NCBI GenBank assembly: GCA_020632665.1
Contig: JACKFC010000001.1
Coordinates: 124,001-188,000 of the forward strand
Direction of reading: 5' to 3'
From: Deltaproteobacteria bacterium
GTDB lineage: Bacteria; Myxococcota_A; UBA9042
DNA: 64,000 bases
Positions 48,823-58,600 of this stretch are shown in pieces (positions within the stretch are counted from its first letter, which is position 1; each line of letters opens with the position of its first letter). The position numbers and the translations under genes were made by a program. Under the pieces are notes generated by a model, which ran no database searches, was not told the origin of the DNA, and saw only the letters and a program-made list of their open reading frames with translations.

Positions 48823-51315
48823 ATGAGCAGCGCGACGGATGCCCAGAACGGCACCAAAGCAGGCCTTCCGCAAAGCCCGGCGATCTTGCATGCGCTGATG
48901 GCGGTCCTGGCGATCGGCCTCGGCATCGCCGCCTATATGGTCCGCCACAAGCTCCTGCTGGAGACGGGCCTGATCGAGAACTCGAGCTGCAACATCAACA
49001 CCACGATCAACTGCGACGCGGTGAACACCTCGCAGTATTCGTCGTTGATGGGGCTGCCGATCGCGCTCTACGCGATCCCGACCTACGCGGTGATGGCCTT
49101 CCTCGCCTGGCTCGGCGTGCAGGGCGTCGGCAGCAGCGACGAGGCGATCCGCGAGCGCGGCCGCTATGCCGTCGCCGCGGTCGCCGCGATCGGCATCCTG
49201 ACCGTGCTCCACGCGATGTACATGGCCTACCTGAGCTCGGCCGTGCTGCACACCTACTGCCTGTTCTGCATGTCGCTCTACGTGGTGAACATCGTCAGCA
49301 CCGTGCTCGCGATCAAGGCCGGCCCCGGCAACGTCGGCGCAGCGTTCTCCGGTGCGTTCGAGGCGCTGACGACGTTCAAGCCACCGGTGCCGCAGGCGGT
49401 CGCGGTGCTGCTCGGCGTCGCGTTCGTCAGCTACGTCGGCCACGACCAGCTCAAGCGCAGCTACGACGCCGAGGCGGTCGCCACCGTCGCCGCCAAGATG
49501 GGCGGGACCGCACCGGTCGCGGTCGGCAGCGCGCAGCAGCAGGGTGGCGTGGCGCCGGCCGAAGTCGCGCAAGAGGCGCCGCCCTCGGGCAAGGATTGTG
49601 GCGACGGACCGCAATATGATCCCGCCGCCGCCCGCATCGCCGGACAGCAGACCAAGGAAGACGGCTGGACCGAGGTGCACTACCCGATCGACGAGGATTG
49701 CGAGTTCTTCTACGGCAACCCGAAGGCGAAGGTGACGTTCGTCAAGGTGGCGGACTTCCAGTGCCCGTACTGCCGCTACCTCGCGATGACGCTCGACCCG
49801 ATCATGAAGGAATACAAGGATCGCGTCCGCTTCGTGATGCGTCACTTCCCGATGAACGGCCGCTGCAACCCGCGGATGTCGGGCTACGACAAGCACCCCA
49901 ACGCCTGCGAGGCGAGCTGGGCCGCCCATTGCGCCGGTTTGCAGGGCAAGTTCTGGGAGATGCACGACCATCTCTACGCCAACCAGCAGGCCTTGGACGA
50001 GTACAACCTCGACAAGCACGCGCAGACGCTGGGCTTGGACATGACCAAGTTCCGCCTCTGCATGAAGGACCCCAAGACCGACGCCCACATCAAGAAGGAC
50101 ATCCAGATCGCCTACAAGGGCGGCATCTACGGCACGCCGAAGGCCTATATCAACGGCCGCTTGGTGACGGGTTCGGGCAGCAAGGCGATCTTCAAATACC
50201 ACCTCGACCTGGCGCTGAAGGAGGCCGAGTCGGGCCAGCAGGTCGCCGCCGGTGGCGCCGCGCAGCAGGCCGCGCCGAAGGGCGACGGCACCTCGATGGT
50301 CGAGGGCAAGACGGCGTCGAAGAGCTTCTTCATCGATCCCTTCGAGGCCAGCATCGGCAAGGACGGCAAGGCCTACAGCAAGCCCGGCGCCAAGCCTGCG
50401 CGCGTCTCCTGGCAGGACGCCAAGGACGCCTGCGAGAAGGCCGGCAAGCGCCTCTGCAGCGAAGAGGAGTGGGTCTCGGTCTGCACCGGAGAGCCCGCGG
50501 TCGACAACAACAACAACGGCCAGTTCGCCGATGACGACGTCGAGGGTCGGATGTACCCCTACGGCGCCTTCTACAAGGCCAACGCCTGCATGGATCAGGG
50601 CGACAAATACCAGGGCAACCCGGTTCCGACCGGCTCCATGGAGCAATGCCGCACGCCCTCGGGCGTCTTCGACCTGGCCGGCAATATCAGCGAGTGGGTC
50701 GGCGCGACCAAGGAGACCGCGACCTTGCTCGGTGGCCACACGGCCAGCGGTGAGGGCGCGCGATGCAACGATCGCGCGTTCCAGCCCGGCATCGGCCGGC
50801 GCAACCACACCACCGGCTTCCGCTGCTGCGCCGACAGCAACGTCCGCAGCAGCGCGGTCGACGTCGCGGCGCTGCAGCCCGTCGTCGAGACGATGAAGGG
50901 CCAGCAGGTGCCGGATTTCGAGGCGAAGGACAGCGAGGGCAACACCATCCGCAGCCGCGACTTCAAGGGCAAGGTGACGCTGCTCAACTTCTTCGCGAGC
51001 TGGTGTGGCCCGTGCAAGAAGGAGTTCCCCTTCCTGGTGCAATACGCCAAGACCTACAAGGCCAAGGGCTTCCAGATCGTCGGCGTCGGCGTCGACAACG
51101 AGAGCACCGCCAGCTACGACTTCGCCAAGGAATTCGGAGCGAACTTCCCGATCATCGGCGACCCGGATTCCATCCTGATGGGCAAGCTGATGGTCTACTC
51201 GATGCCGGCGACCTTCCTGATCGACAAGACCGGGAAGATTCTCTACACGCACACCGGCTTCAAGCCCGAAGAGGACGAAGGCGCGCTGCGAGCGCAGATC
51301 GAGCGCCTGCTCTAG
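48823..51315 (+). CDS. Four-module redox fusion: VKOR, DsbA-like, FGE-like, TlpA-like
   Basis: An 830-residue membrane protein. Residues about 20-170 form a VKOR domain with several helices (ILHALMAVLAIGLGIAAYMV), Cys56 and Cys64 (INCDAV), and C146-LF-C149 (YCLFC). Residues about 285-460 form a DsbA-like thioredoxin fold with C314-PY-C317 and a cis-Pro at 439 (GTPKAYING). Residues about 495-670 form an FGE/SUMF1-like domain (RLCSEEEW, FDLAGNISEWV, TTGFRCC). Residues about 690-830 form a TlpA/ResA-type thioredoxin with C728-GP-C731 (FFASWCGPCKKE). It probably carries out envelope disulfide exchange. The FGE-like module between two redox domains is unusual. GAGGAGG precedes the ATG. Confidence 0.87.
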   Translation: MSSATDAQNGTKAGLPQSPAILHALMAVLAIGLGIAAYMVRHKLLLETGLIENSSCNINTTINCDAVNTSQYSSLMGLPIALYAIPTYAVMAFLAWLGVQGVGSSDEAIRERGRYAVAAVAAIGILTVLHAMYMAYLSSAVLHTYCLFCMSLYVVNIVSTVLAIKAGPGNVGAAFSGAFEALTTFKPPVPQAVAVLLGVAFVSYVGHDQLKRSYDAEAVATVAAKMGGTAPVAVGSAQQQGGVAPAEVAQEAPPSGKDCGDGPQYDPAAARIAGQQTKEDGWTEVHYPIDEDCEFFYGNPKAKVTFVKVADFQCPYCRYLAMTLDPIMKEYKDRVRFVMRHFPMNGRCNPRMSGYDKHPNACEASWAAHCAGLQGKFWEMHDHLYANQQALDEYNLDKHAQTLGLDMTKFRLCMKDPKTDAHIKKDIQIAYKGGIYGTPKAYINGRLVTGSGSKAIFKYHLDLALKEAESGQQVAAGGAAQQAAPKGDGTSMVEGKTASKSFFIDPFEASIGKDGKAYSKPGAKPARVSWQDAKDACEKAGKRLCSEEEWVSVCTGEPAVDNNNNGQFADDDVEGRMYPYGAFYKANACMDQGDKYQGNPVPTGSMEQCRTPSGVFDLAGNISEWVGATKETATLLGGHTASGEGARCNDRAFQPGIGRRNHTTGFRCCADSNVRSSAVDVAALQPVVETMKGQQVPDFEAKDSEGNTIRSRDFKGKVTLLNFFASWCGPCKKEFPFLVQYAKTYKAKGFQIVGVGVDNESTASYDFAKEFGANFPIIGDPDSILMGKLMVYSMPATFLIDKTGKILYTHTGFKPEEDEGALRAQIERLL

Positions 51316-51317
51316 TC

Positions 51318-52088
51318 GTGTCCAAGCCGTTGTTCCTCGCCGCAGCCGCGGCGGCGCTCTCGTTGCTGCCGCCCGGCTGCGCGCGGACCGACGGCACGGC
51401 TCCCGTGCATTTCGAGGCGATCGCGGATGGCTGCGAGCTGGCGCGACCGCGGCTTCGCGTCGCGTCGGGTGACGAACCCTTCGAGCTCGTCGTCCTGCGT
51501 GTCGATCCGGCCCGGTTTCGGGTTGGCGCGTTGCACGATCCCGGCCTCGGCGACGCGCAGAGCTTCCGCGAGCGCAGCGGCGCGATCGCGGCAGTGAACG
51601 GCCACTTCTTCGATCCGAACTACAAGCCGCTGGGGCTGCTCGTCAGCGATGGCAAGGAGATCGCACGGCTGCGGCGGGTCGACCACGGCATCTTCACGAT
51701 CGCCGGCGGAAAGCCGGGCCTGCAGCACGCGAAGAGCTTTGCTGCGCCGGCGGACCTCGAATTCGCGATCGAATGTGGGCCACGCTTGGTGGTCGACGGC
51801 AAGGCGGTGGATCTGAAGCAGAGCCGCGCCAGGCGGACCGCGCTGGCCTACGACGCCGAGGGGCGGGTCTTGGTCGTCGCGTCCACCGGTGTGGTGACCT
51901 TGCGGGACCTCGCCACGGTCCTGGCGCGGCCGGCAGCGGCAGGCGGGCTGGGCGCGATCGGGGCGCTGAATCTCGACGGCGGCTCCTCGACCATGTTCGA
52001 CCTGGCGTTGCGCGGCCGACGGATCTCGATCCGGTCGGCGGTGCAGGTGCCTGTCGGGGTCTTCGTCGCCCAGCGCGCCGAGCGGTGA
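51318..52088 (+). CDS. Phosphodiester glycosidase-like lipoprotein (NAGPA domain)
   Basis: A 256-residue lipoprotein beginning MSKPLFLAAAAAALSLLPPG before the lipobox Cys. The mature part is a phosphodiester glycosidase (NAGPA/DUF2233) domain: AIAAVNGHFFDPNYKPLGLL, RTALAYDAEGRVLVVASTGV and ALNLDGGSSTMFDLALRG, the latter a diagnostic LDGGxS motif. Bacterial members may cleave exopolysaccharide phosphodiester bonds. It starts with GTG 2 bases after the redox fusion stop, so the two are coupled. Confidence 0.87.
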   Translation: MSKPLFLAAAAAALSLLPPGCARTDGTAPVHFEAIADGCELARPRLRVASGDEPFELVVLRVDPARFRVGALHDPGLGDAQSFRERSGAIAAVNGHFFDPNYKPLGLLVSDGKEIARLRRVDHGIFTIAGGKPGLQHAKSFAAPADLEFAIECGPRLVVDGKAVDLKQSRARRTALAYDAEGRVLVVASTGVVTLRDLATVLARPAAAGGLGAIGALNLDGGSSTMFDLALRGRRISIRSAVQVPVGVFVAQRAER

Positions 52089-52130
52089 CCCGGGTCCCCA
52101 CCGAACCCTGCAGCGCATCGCAGCGGACTG

Positions 52131-52159
52131 CTGGAAGCGAGCCGATTTTCTGCTATACA
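52131..52159 (+). promoter_or_regulatory. Candidate promoter of the PEGA-kelch-DUF11 genes
   Basis: CTGGAA (52131-52136) and TATACA (52154-52159) are 17 bases apart; the -10 is good and the -35 poor. It lies about 45 bases before the ATG at 52205, in a short AT-richer patch. Confidence 0.4.
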
Positions 52160-52204
52160 GGCCGGCCCGGAGCGCCTGCCCGCGCCCGATTCGGAGGAAG
52201 CGAC

Positions 52205-53809
52205 ATGTCCGCGAGCCGCACGATGCGTCGCGTCTTCGCCTGGTTGCTGTTGATCGCGACGCCCTTGACGCCGATCACGCTGCCGCTGCCCGGCGGTTGG
52301 GCGGCCTTTGGTGAAGCGCTGGCGCAGCAGGGCAACAAGCCCGCCCTGGCGCTGATCCCGCTGGCACGGCGCGAAGGCGTGAAGACGCTCGCCGCCGCGC
52401 GCATCGAGGAATACCTCCGCGCGATGATCGAAGCCGGTGGCGTCGTCACGCTGATCCCAGAAGACGTGGTCAGCACCGGCCGCCCGCGCCGGAAGACGCG
52501 CAGGGCCAAGACGCCGCAGCAGACCGAGGCACAGAAGCAGCTCGACAAAGCCGACGAGGCGCTCATCGCCGGGCGTGACGGGCTGCAAGCCGGCGACGAC
52601 CTCGCCACGGCATTCCGCCTGCTCGAGGCCGCGATCGCCCGCTACGAGGAGCATTTCGTCGAGCTGGTGGACTTCACCAAGCTGGTCGACGCCTACGCCC
52701 GCGCCGCCGAGGCCGCGCTGAAGTTGGGCAAGAAGCGCGAAGCCAAGGCCCTGGTCACCAAGGCCCTGACCATCCAGCCAACCTTCGTGCTCGACAACGT
52801 CCGCAGCTATCCCGAGCTGGTCGAGCTGCTGAAGGAGACGCGCGAGCGCCTGACCAAGCGGCGCGCAGGCGATATCGAAGTCAGCGCCAACGTCGAGGGC
52901 GCCGTCGTCTTCGTCGACGGCGTCCGCCTCGGCGAGGCCCCCGCGGAAGCGAAGGACCTGCTGCCGGGCACCCACTACGTGCAGGTGAAGAAGGACAACG
53001 CCGAGCCGTGGGGCCGTGCCGTCACGGTCCGTGGCCGGACGGTCAAGGTCGCGGCGAAGCTGGAAGTCGAGGAAGACGAGGGCAGCGAGATCGCGCTGGC
53101 GGTCCGCTACACCGACATCAAGCCGATCCCGGAGAAGGGCGAGTACCACACCAAGCTGGTGCGCAACTTCTCGTTCATGTTCGCCCGCCAGATCCAGGCG
53201 CAGTACCTGCTCTACGGTGTGCTGGCGACGACGATGCGTGGCATCGAGCTGCACCTCTTCCTCTTCGACTTCAAGGCGCGCAAGGTCGCGGCGTTGCAGC
53301 CGGTGGAGTTCGCTTCGAACCTCGGCAATATGCAGATGAAGATCCTCGAGGCCGAAGGCTATGTCCGCGCCGCGGTGGCCAGCTTCCCGGCCGACCGCGT
53401 GGTCGCGGACGTGCCCGAGGTCTACACCCGCACCGCGGCTGCGCCTTCGCGCCCCGCCGTGGTCGCGCCGCCGCCGGTGGTCGTGGCGCCGGATCCGAAG
53501 CCCGATCCGCGACCGGACCCGCGGCCGGATCCGCAGCCCGACCCCGATCCACGACCGGATCCCGAGCCCCGCCCGACCTCGCCGGTCGTCACGGGCCCGC
53601 AGACCAAGCCGAATACGCCGATCAAGCCCAAGACCGACCCCTACGCGGGCCTGGTCAAGGACGAGGACGAGAGCGTGGTCAAGAAGTGGTGGTTCTGGAC
53701 CGTGCTCGGCGTCGTCGCCGCGGGCGGTGGCGCCGCCGCGTACTACATGCTCAGCCAGGAACCCGCTGCGTCGCCGAACTTCAAGGTCGACGCGGTCATC
53801 GCCCCGTAG
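52205..53809 (+). CDS. Membrane-anchored PEGA-domain protein
   Basis: A 534-residue exported protein. The signal is MRRVFAWLLLIATPLTPITL with more hydrophobic sequence. A helical TPR-like segment follows (DLATAFRLLEAAIARYEEHF, FTKLVDAYARAAEAALKLGK), then a PEGA domain (GAVVFVDGVRLGEAPAEAKD, LLPGTHYVQVKKDNAEPWG). A second domain (QAQYLLYGVLATTMRGIELH) is followed by a Pro/Asp/Arg-rich linker and a C-terminal membrane helix (WWFWTVLGVVAAGGGAAAYY). It is a paralogue of the 36454 protein with an added anchor. It shares a strand with the kelch-like lipoprotein and the giant DUF11 protein downstream. Confidence 0.8.
   Translation: MSASRTMRRVFAWLLLIATPLTPITLPLPGGWAAFGEALAQQGNKPALALIPLARREGVKTLAAARIEEYLRAMIEAGGVVTLIPEDVVSTGRPRRKTRRAKTPQQTEAQKQLDKADEALIAGRDGLQAGDDLATAFRLLEAAIARYEEHFVELVDFTKLVDAYARAAEAALKLGKKREAKALVTKALTIQPTFVLDNVRSYPELVELLKETRERLTKRRAGDIEVSANVEGAVVFVDGVRLGEAPAEAKDLLPGTHYVQVKKDNAEPWGRAVTVRGRTVKVAAKLEVEEDEGSEIALAVRYTDIKPIPEKGEYHTKLVRNFSFMFARQIQAQYLLYGVLATTMRGIELHLFLFDFKARKVAALQPVEFASNLGNMQMKILEAEGYVRAAVASFPADRVVADVPEVYTRTAAAPSRPAVVAPPPVVVAPDPKPDPRPDPRPDPQPDPDPRPDPEPRPTSPVVTGPQTKPNTPIKPKTDPYAGLVKDEDESVVKKWWFWTVLGVVAAGGGAAAYYMLSQEPAASPNFKVDAVIAP
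53488..53580 (+). repeat. Pro/Asp/Arg-rich linker repeat
   Basis: A tandem PDPRPDPQ-type low-complexity segment of about 30 residues, encoded by ccggatccgcagcccgac-like repeats. It probably forms an extended spacer through the wall or periplasm. Confidence 0.8.
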
Positions 53810-53820
53810 GAGGACACGTC

Positions 53821-55572
53821 ATGCTCGATCGTCTCGCACGTCGCGTCCGCGTCCCGTTGCTCGCCGCCGTGGGCACTCTCGCCTTGGCCGGTTGCGCACA
53901 AGAGGTCGCCGACCCGACGCAGGGCCTCGCGGTGGTCATCAAGGCCCCACCGGGCGCCGACAGCCCGTTCGCCAATCCCGACGTGAAATTCGTCGCGTTG
54001 ATCGCCGAGGGCCCGGGCCTGCCGACCGAATCCTCGCTGGCGCCGAATACGGTCCAGCCCTACACCGGTCCCGGCCAGACGCTGGTGATGCCCTCGGTGC
54101 CCTACGGTCTGGGGCGACAGATCCGGGTCGAGCTCTACCCGGCCGACGCCAACGGCATCCCGACCTTCCCCGTGCTCGGTCGTGGCCGGACCGTGCCGAC
54201 CGACGTCGACACCGGCTCGACCCACCTGGTGCACGCCTACGTGACCCGCACCAACAACTGGACCTCACCCGTCTCCGACCAGACGCAAGAGGCGAAGACC
54301 GACGCCCGCGTCGGTCTCGGCGCCGAGCTGCAGCCCGACGGCGGCGTGATCATCGCCGGCGGCGCGGACGCGGGCGCAGGCAGCACCGCCCCCTTCGAGG
54401 CGACCGGCCTCGGCAAGATGAGCAAGGTCGTGCTGCGCTACGACGCCGGCGCGCGGGTGCTGCAGAACCTCTCGGCGCCGCCGGTCTCGGCCCAGCTCTC
54501 GACCGGACGCGCGCTGATGGCGACCGCCACCGGCTTCGACGGCCAAGTGGTCTTCTCGGGTGGCTACGTCGAGGGTGACCTCGGCCCGGTGGCCAGCAAC
54601 CTGATGGAGTATTGGGACCCGAAGGAAGCGAAGATCAAGCAGTCCGGCGCAGGCGCCGCGCACCTCGAGTTCGCCCGCGCACACCACACCGCGACCCGCC
54701 TCTTCGACAGCCAGGAATATTACATGGTCGCCGGCGGCAAGGGCCCGCAGGCCGAGGCCGCGGTCTCCTGGGAGATCTGGCATCCGCTCTACGGTCGCCT
54801 GCAGAAGGGCAGCCTCTCCAAGGCGCGCTGGAACCACTCGACGGTGCGCCTGCCGGAGAAGGACGGCGGCTACATCATGCTCATCGGCGGCGAGAACGAG
54901 AGCGGCCCGATCGACGATTTCGAGGTGCTGCGCTACGACACCGCCGGCAACGTCAGCTTCAAGGGCAACACGAAGATCACCTGCTACATCGGCACGACCG
55001 CGCATACCGGCGCCGACAGCAACGACAAGTGCGCCGCGCTCAAGGGCCAGCCGGGCTACAAGGAGTTCGCCTGGGAACCGCTGGTGCGCAAGCTCAACGG
55101 CTCGATCGCGCGGACCCTGGCGGGCGCCGTCTTCGTCAGCAACGGCGCGACCAACCACATCTATATCGTCGGCGGCTTCGCCGACGCGGCGCATACACAG
55201 CCGCTCTCGCGGGTCGACGTCTTCGATATCGTCAAGGGCGATTGGCTCGGCAGCGTGCCGCAGCTCGAGTCGGCGCGCGGCGCGCCCCAGTTGGCCGTGA
55301 CGCGCGGTGGTCAGCAGGCCGGCCGGGTCGTGGTCGCCGGCGGTATCGACGCGCAGGGGCGCACCTTGGCCAAGGCCGAAGTGCTCTACTACGATAGCGC
55401 CGCGGGCGCGACGAAGCGTGAGTGGGCAGACGGGGAGATCCCAGGTGGCGGACGCGTCGCCGGTCGGGCCATCGGCCTTCCGACCGGGCACGTCATGGTC
55501 ATCGGTGGTGCGGCCGCGACCGACGGGGTTTTTGTCGCCTCGGATCGCATCGGGCTGTACAACCCTCGGTAG
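53821..55572 (+). CDS. Kelch-type propeller lipoprotein
   Basis: A 583-residue lipoprotein. RRVRVPLLAAVGTLALAG precedes the lipobox Cys. After a non-repeat first part come kelch-like blades: LQPDGGVIIAGGADAGAGST, GFDGQVVFSGGYVEGDLGPV, GGYIMLIGGENESGPIDDFE, NHIYIVGGFADAAHTQPLSR, GRVVVAGGIDAQGRTLAKAE and GHVMVIGGAAATDGV, each with the conserved GG. Kelch propellers bind partners. AGGAGG precedes the ATG. It lies 11 bases after the PEGA gene stop. Confidence 0.85.
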   Translation: MLDRLARRVRVPLLAAVGTLALAGCAQEVADPTQGLAVVIKAPPGADSPFANPDVKFVALIAEGPGLPTESSLAPNTVQPYTGPGQTLVMPSVPYGLGRQIRVELYPADANGIPTFPVLGRGRTVPTDVDTGSTHLVHAYVTRTNNWTSPVSDQTQEAKTDARVGLGAELQPDGGVIIAGGADAGAGSTAPFEATGLGKMSKVVLRYDAGARVLQNLSAPPVSAQLSTGRALMATATGFDGQVVFSGGYVEGDLGPVASNLMEYWDPKEAKIKQSGAGAAHLEFARAHHTATRLFDSQEYYMVAGGKGPQAEAAVSWEIWHPLYGRLQKGSLSKARWNHSTVRLPEKDGGYIMLIGGENESGPIDDFEVLRYDTAGNVSFKGNTKITCYIGTTAHTGADSNDKCAALKGQPGYKEFAWEPLVRKLNGSIARTLAGAVFVSNGATNHIYIVGGFADAAHTQPLSRVDVFDIVKGDWLGSVPQLESARGAPQLAVTRGGQQAGRVVVAGGIDAQGRTLAKAEVLYYDSAAGATKREWADGEIPGGGRVAGRAIGLPTGHVMVIGGAAATDGVFVASDRIGLYNPR

Positions 55573-55623
55573 CAGAATCGAGCGGCGCGCGGGCGCCGGC
55601 GGGTCGAGGAGGAGCCGGCGTTG

Positions 55624-58600
55624 ATGGGCCCTGGGCGAACGAGCCGCCAGCGATCGCGCGCCCTATGGACGCTTGCGCCGCTTCTGCTCGCGCTCTTGCC
55701 GGCCACGCCGGCGCGGGCCTTCGTCGACGGCACCTATCCGTCGCAGCCGCTGGCGTTCAAGGTCTACGGCAAGGCGGTGCAGCTCGGCGCAAGCCTGGTC
55801 ACCAACTTCACGGACTACCGCTACAACGACAAGCTGCTGCCGAGCTCCTCCGACAGCGTGCAAGCGTCGGAGAAGCTGCCGGAAGACGCCATCATCGTCG
55901 GCGCCTACCTGTTCTGGGGCGGCTCGGCTTTCGGCAGCTCGAACAATCCGCAGGTCGACCAGACCGTCACGCTGACTGCGGCCGACGGTGCCGCCATCTC
56001 GGTCACCGCCGACGCCTGTGATACCCGCGCGGTGCCCAACAATTTCGGTGTCGATCCCGGCGCGCACTTCTATTGCCGCAAGGACGTGACCTCCCTCATC
56101 GCGGCGCACCCCGGCCTCGACGCCTACAACGGCACCTATACGGTCGGCGACGTCAACGCCCGGGTCGCTTCGATCACCTCGAATTGCGGCGGCTTGCTCA
56201 AGCCCAACCCGTCGTGCAGTCAGCCCGAGACGGTGTGCTGCGCGCCCTCGGATCCCTTCTGCCAGGCGCGCCACGCGAGCTGGTCGCTGGTCCTGATCTA
56301 CGACACCAAGGCGAGCGAGACGACGCAGCGGGACATCTTCCTCTACCCCGGCTTCGTCCTGCTCGACGAGCAGGAGACGACCACCGGCCAGCAGACCATC
56401 AACCTCTCCGGCATCTTCGTCGGCGACCCGCCGCAGGCGCAGCTCAGCTACCACGTGATGGAAGGCGACAAGCAGCTCGGCAACCCTTACCAGGACCCGC
56501 CGGGTGGCTGCGACAGCCCGCCGTGCACGACCTGCTTCGACTTCATCAGCTTCGGCGGCACCAAGCTGACCGGCGGCGCAGGCAACAACGACGCCAACAA
56601 CATCTTCAACAGCACGCCCGAGACCAGCCTCGACCTCGACACCTTCGACGTCTCGAACCTGCTCAAGCCGGAGCAGACCTCGGCGTCGATCCTGGTCTCG
56701 TCGGGCAACGGCAGCATCGCCGACAACACCCCCAACGCAACCCACGGCTACGGCGAGTTGATCCTCTACGGCTACACCTTGATGCAGATCAACCGGCTCG
56801 CGCCGAGCTTCAAGAACCCGATCACCAAATACACGGTGAACGCGACCGAAGCCGCGCCGGGCGAGGTGCTGACCTACACGATCGACCTGCTCAACACCGG
56901 GCAACTCGACGCCAACCCGACCGTCGCCAAGCTCGACGTCTTTCCACCGCCGGGGACCGAATACGTCGCCGGCAGCACCGTGGTCGAGGGCGTCGTGCAG
57001 GCCGACGTCGGCGGCAAGAGCCCGCTGCAGACCGGCCTCTCGCTCGGCAACGTGAGCAACCCCGCCGGCGGCAATTCGGCGCGCAAGGTGAGCTTCAAGG
57101 TGCGGGTGCTGCAGAACCCGCCGGTCGCCGACATCGTCAGCACCGCCGCGCTCGACTATACCTACAAGGGCACGCAGCTCACCTTCACCGACTCGGTGCA
57201 GACCAATACGACGACGGTCAAGATCACCGCGCCGAAGCTGGCGACGCCACTGCTGGTCGTCAGCCCGAGCAGCGCCGCGCCCGGCGAGAGCGTCACCTAT
57301 ACGCTGACCTTGGAGAACGCGACCGGCGCCGACGTCGCCGTCGACAGCTTCGAGATGCCGATGCCGCCCGAGGTACTCTTCCAGGGCGCCAACGGCCCCG
57401 GCACCAACCAGTCGGCGGCCAGTGGCGGCGCCAACGGCACCGGATTTGCGCGCTTCGCGACGGTCTTGGTGCCTGCCGGTGGCAAGGTCTCGTTCACCAT
57501 CAGCGCGAAGGTGCGGACGGTCGCCGAGCTGCAGCAGCTCGGGATCGGGACGCTGAACGGCCACGCCGTCGCGGCGCAGGCGAAGATCAACCTCGGCACG
57601 AAGGTCCTGAGCAGCGACGATCCGAACAAGCCCGGCGACGCCGACCCGACCGTCTTCTCGCTCGACGTGCTGAGCAACCTCGCCGCCTCCTCGAAGGAAG
57701 GCAAGGACCTCTCGGCCGACACCCCGCTGCTGCCGGGCGACGAGATGCAGTTCAATATCGTCATCGTCAACGCCGGCCCCGGCGACGCGGTGGTGAACGT
57801 CACCGATCCATTGCCGTCGGCGCTGGAATTCGTCAGCTCGCCCGAGCCTGAGGTGCAGCACGCCGGCGGCGTCGTCACCGCTTCGGGGCTGCAGGTCGGG
57901 GCCGGGCAGACGCGGACGCTGCTCTTCACCGCGAAGGTTCGCTCGGATACGCCGGCGAGCACCAAGCTCACCAACGTCGCCACCCTCTCGCCCGCCGACG
58001 GCAGCCCGCCCAAGGTCGTGCAGACGGGCGTCTTCACCGTCACCGGCGGGCCGGATCTCGCCTCCTCGAGCAAAACCGTGGTCGACCTCAACGGCGGCGA
58101 TATCGAGCCCGGCGACACGCTGCGCTACACAATCCTGCTGACCAACTCGGGCAAGCTGCCGACCGGGGCGATCGAGCTGAAGGATCCGCTGCCGTCGAGC
58201 CTGGAGTCGGTGAGCAATATCGTCGGCGGCGGCAATTTCGACGCCGGCAGCAACAGCGTCATCTGGTCGCTGCCCTCGCTCTCGGGCAACGGCGGCAAAG
58301 TGGTGCTGGGCTTCGACGCCAAGATCAAGGCGACCGTCACCAACGGCACCACCATCGAGAACATCGCGACGGCGAAAGCGGCGGAGATGGCGCAGCCGGT
58401 GCCGGTCTCGGTCGCGGTGCTGGTCTCGGCCTCGCCGAACGTCAGCGTCTTCGACCTCACCGTCGCCGCCGACAAGGGCCAGTTCGTGCCCGGCGCGGCG
58501 GTGACGTGGACCCTCTCGCTGCAGAATACCGGCAAGGGTCCGGTGCTCGGGCCGACCGTCACCCTGCCCATCGACGCCTTGGTGAAGATCGACTCGGTCG

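Noticed and set aside
48553..51252. A minus-strand open frame of 899 codons opposite the redox fusion
   Set aside because: It is antisense to a clear four-domain protein and composed of Arg/Leu/Val/Asp runs without any recognisable motif.
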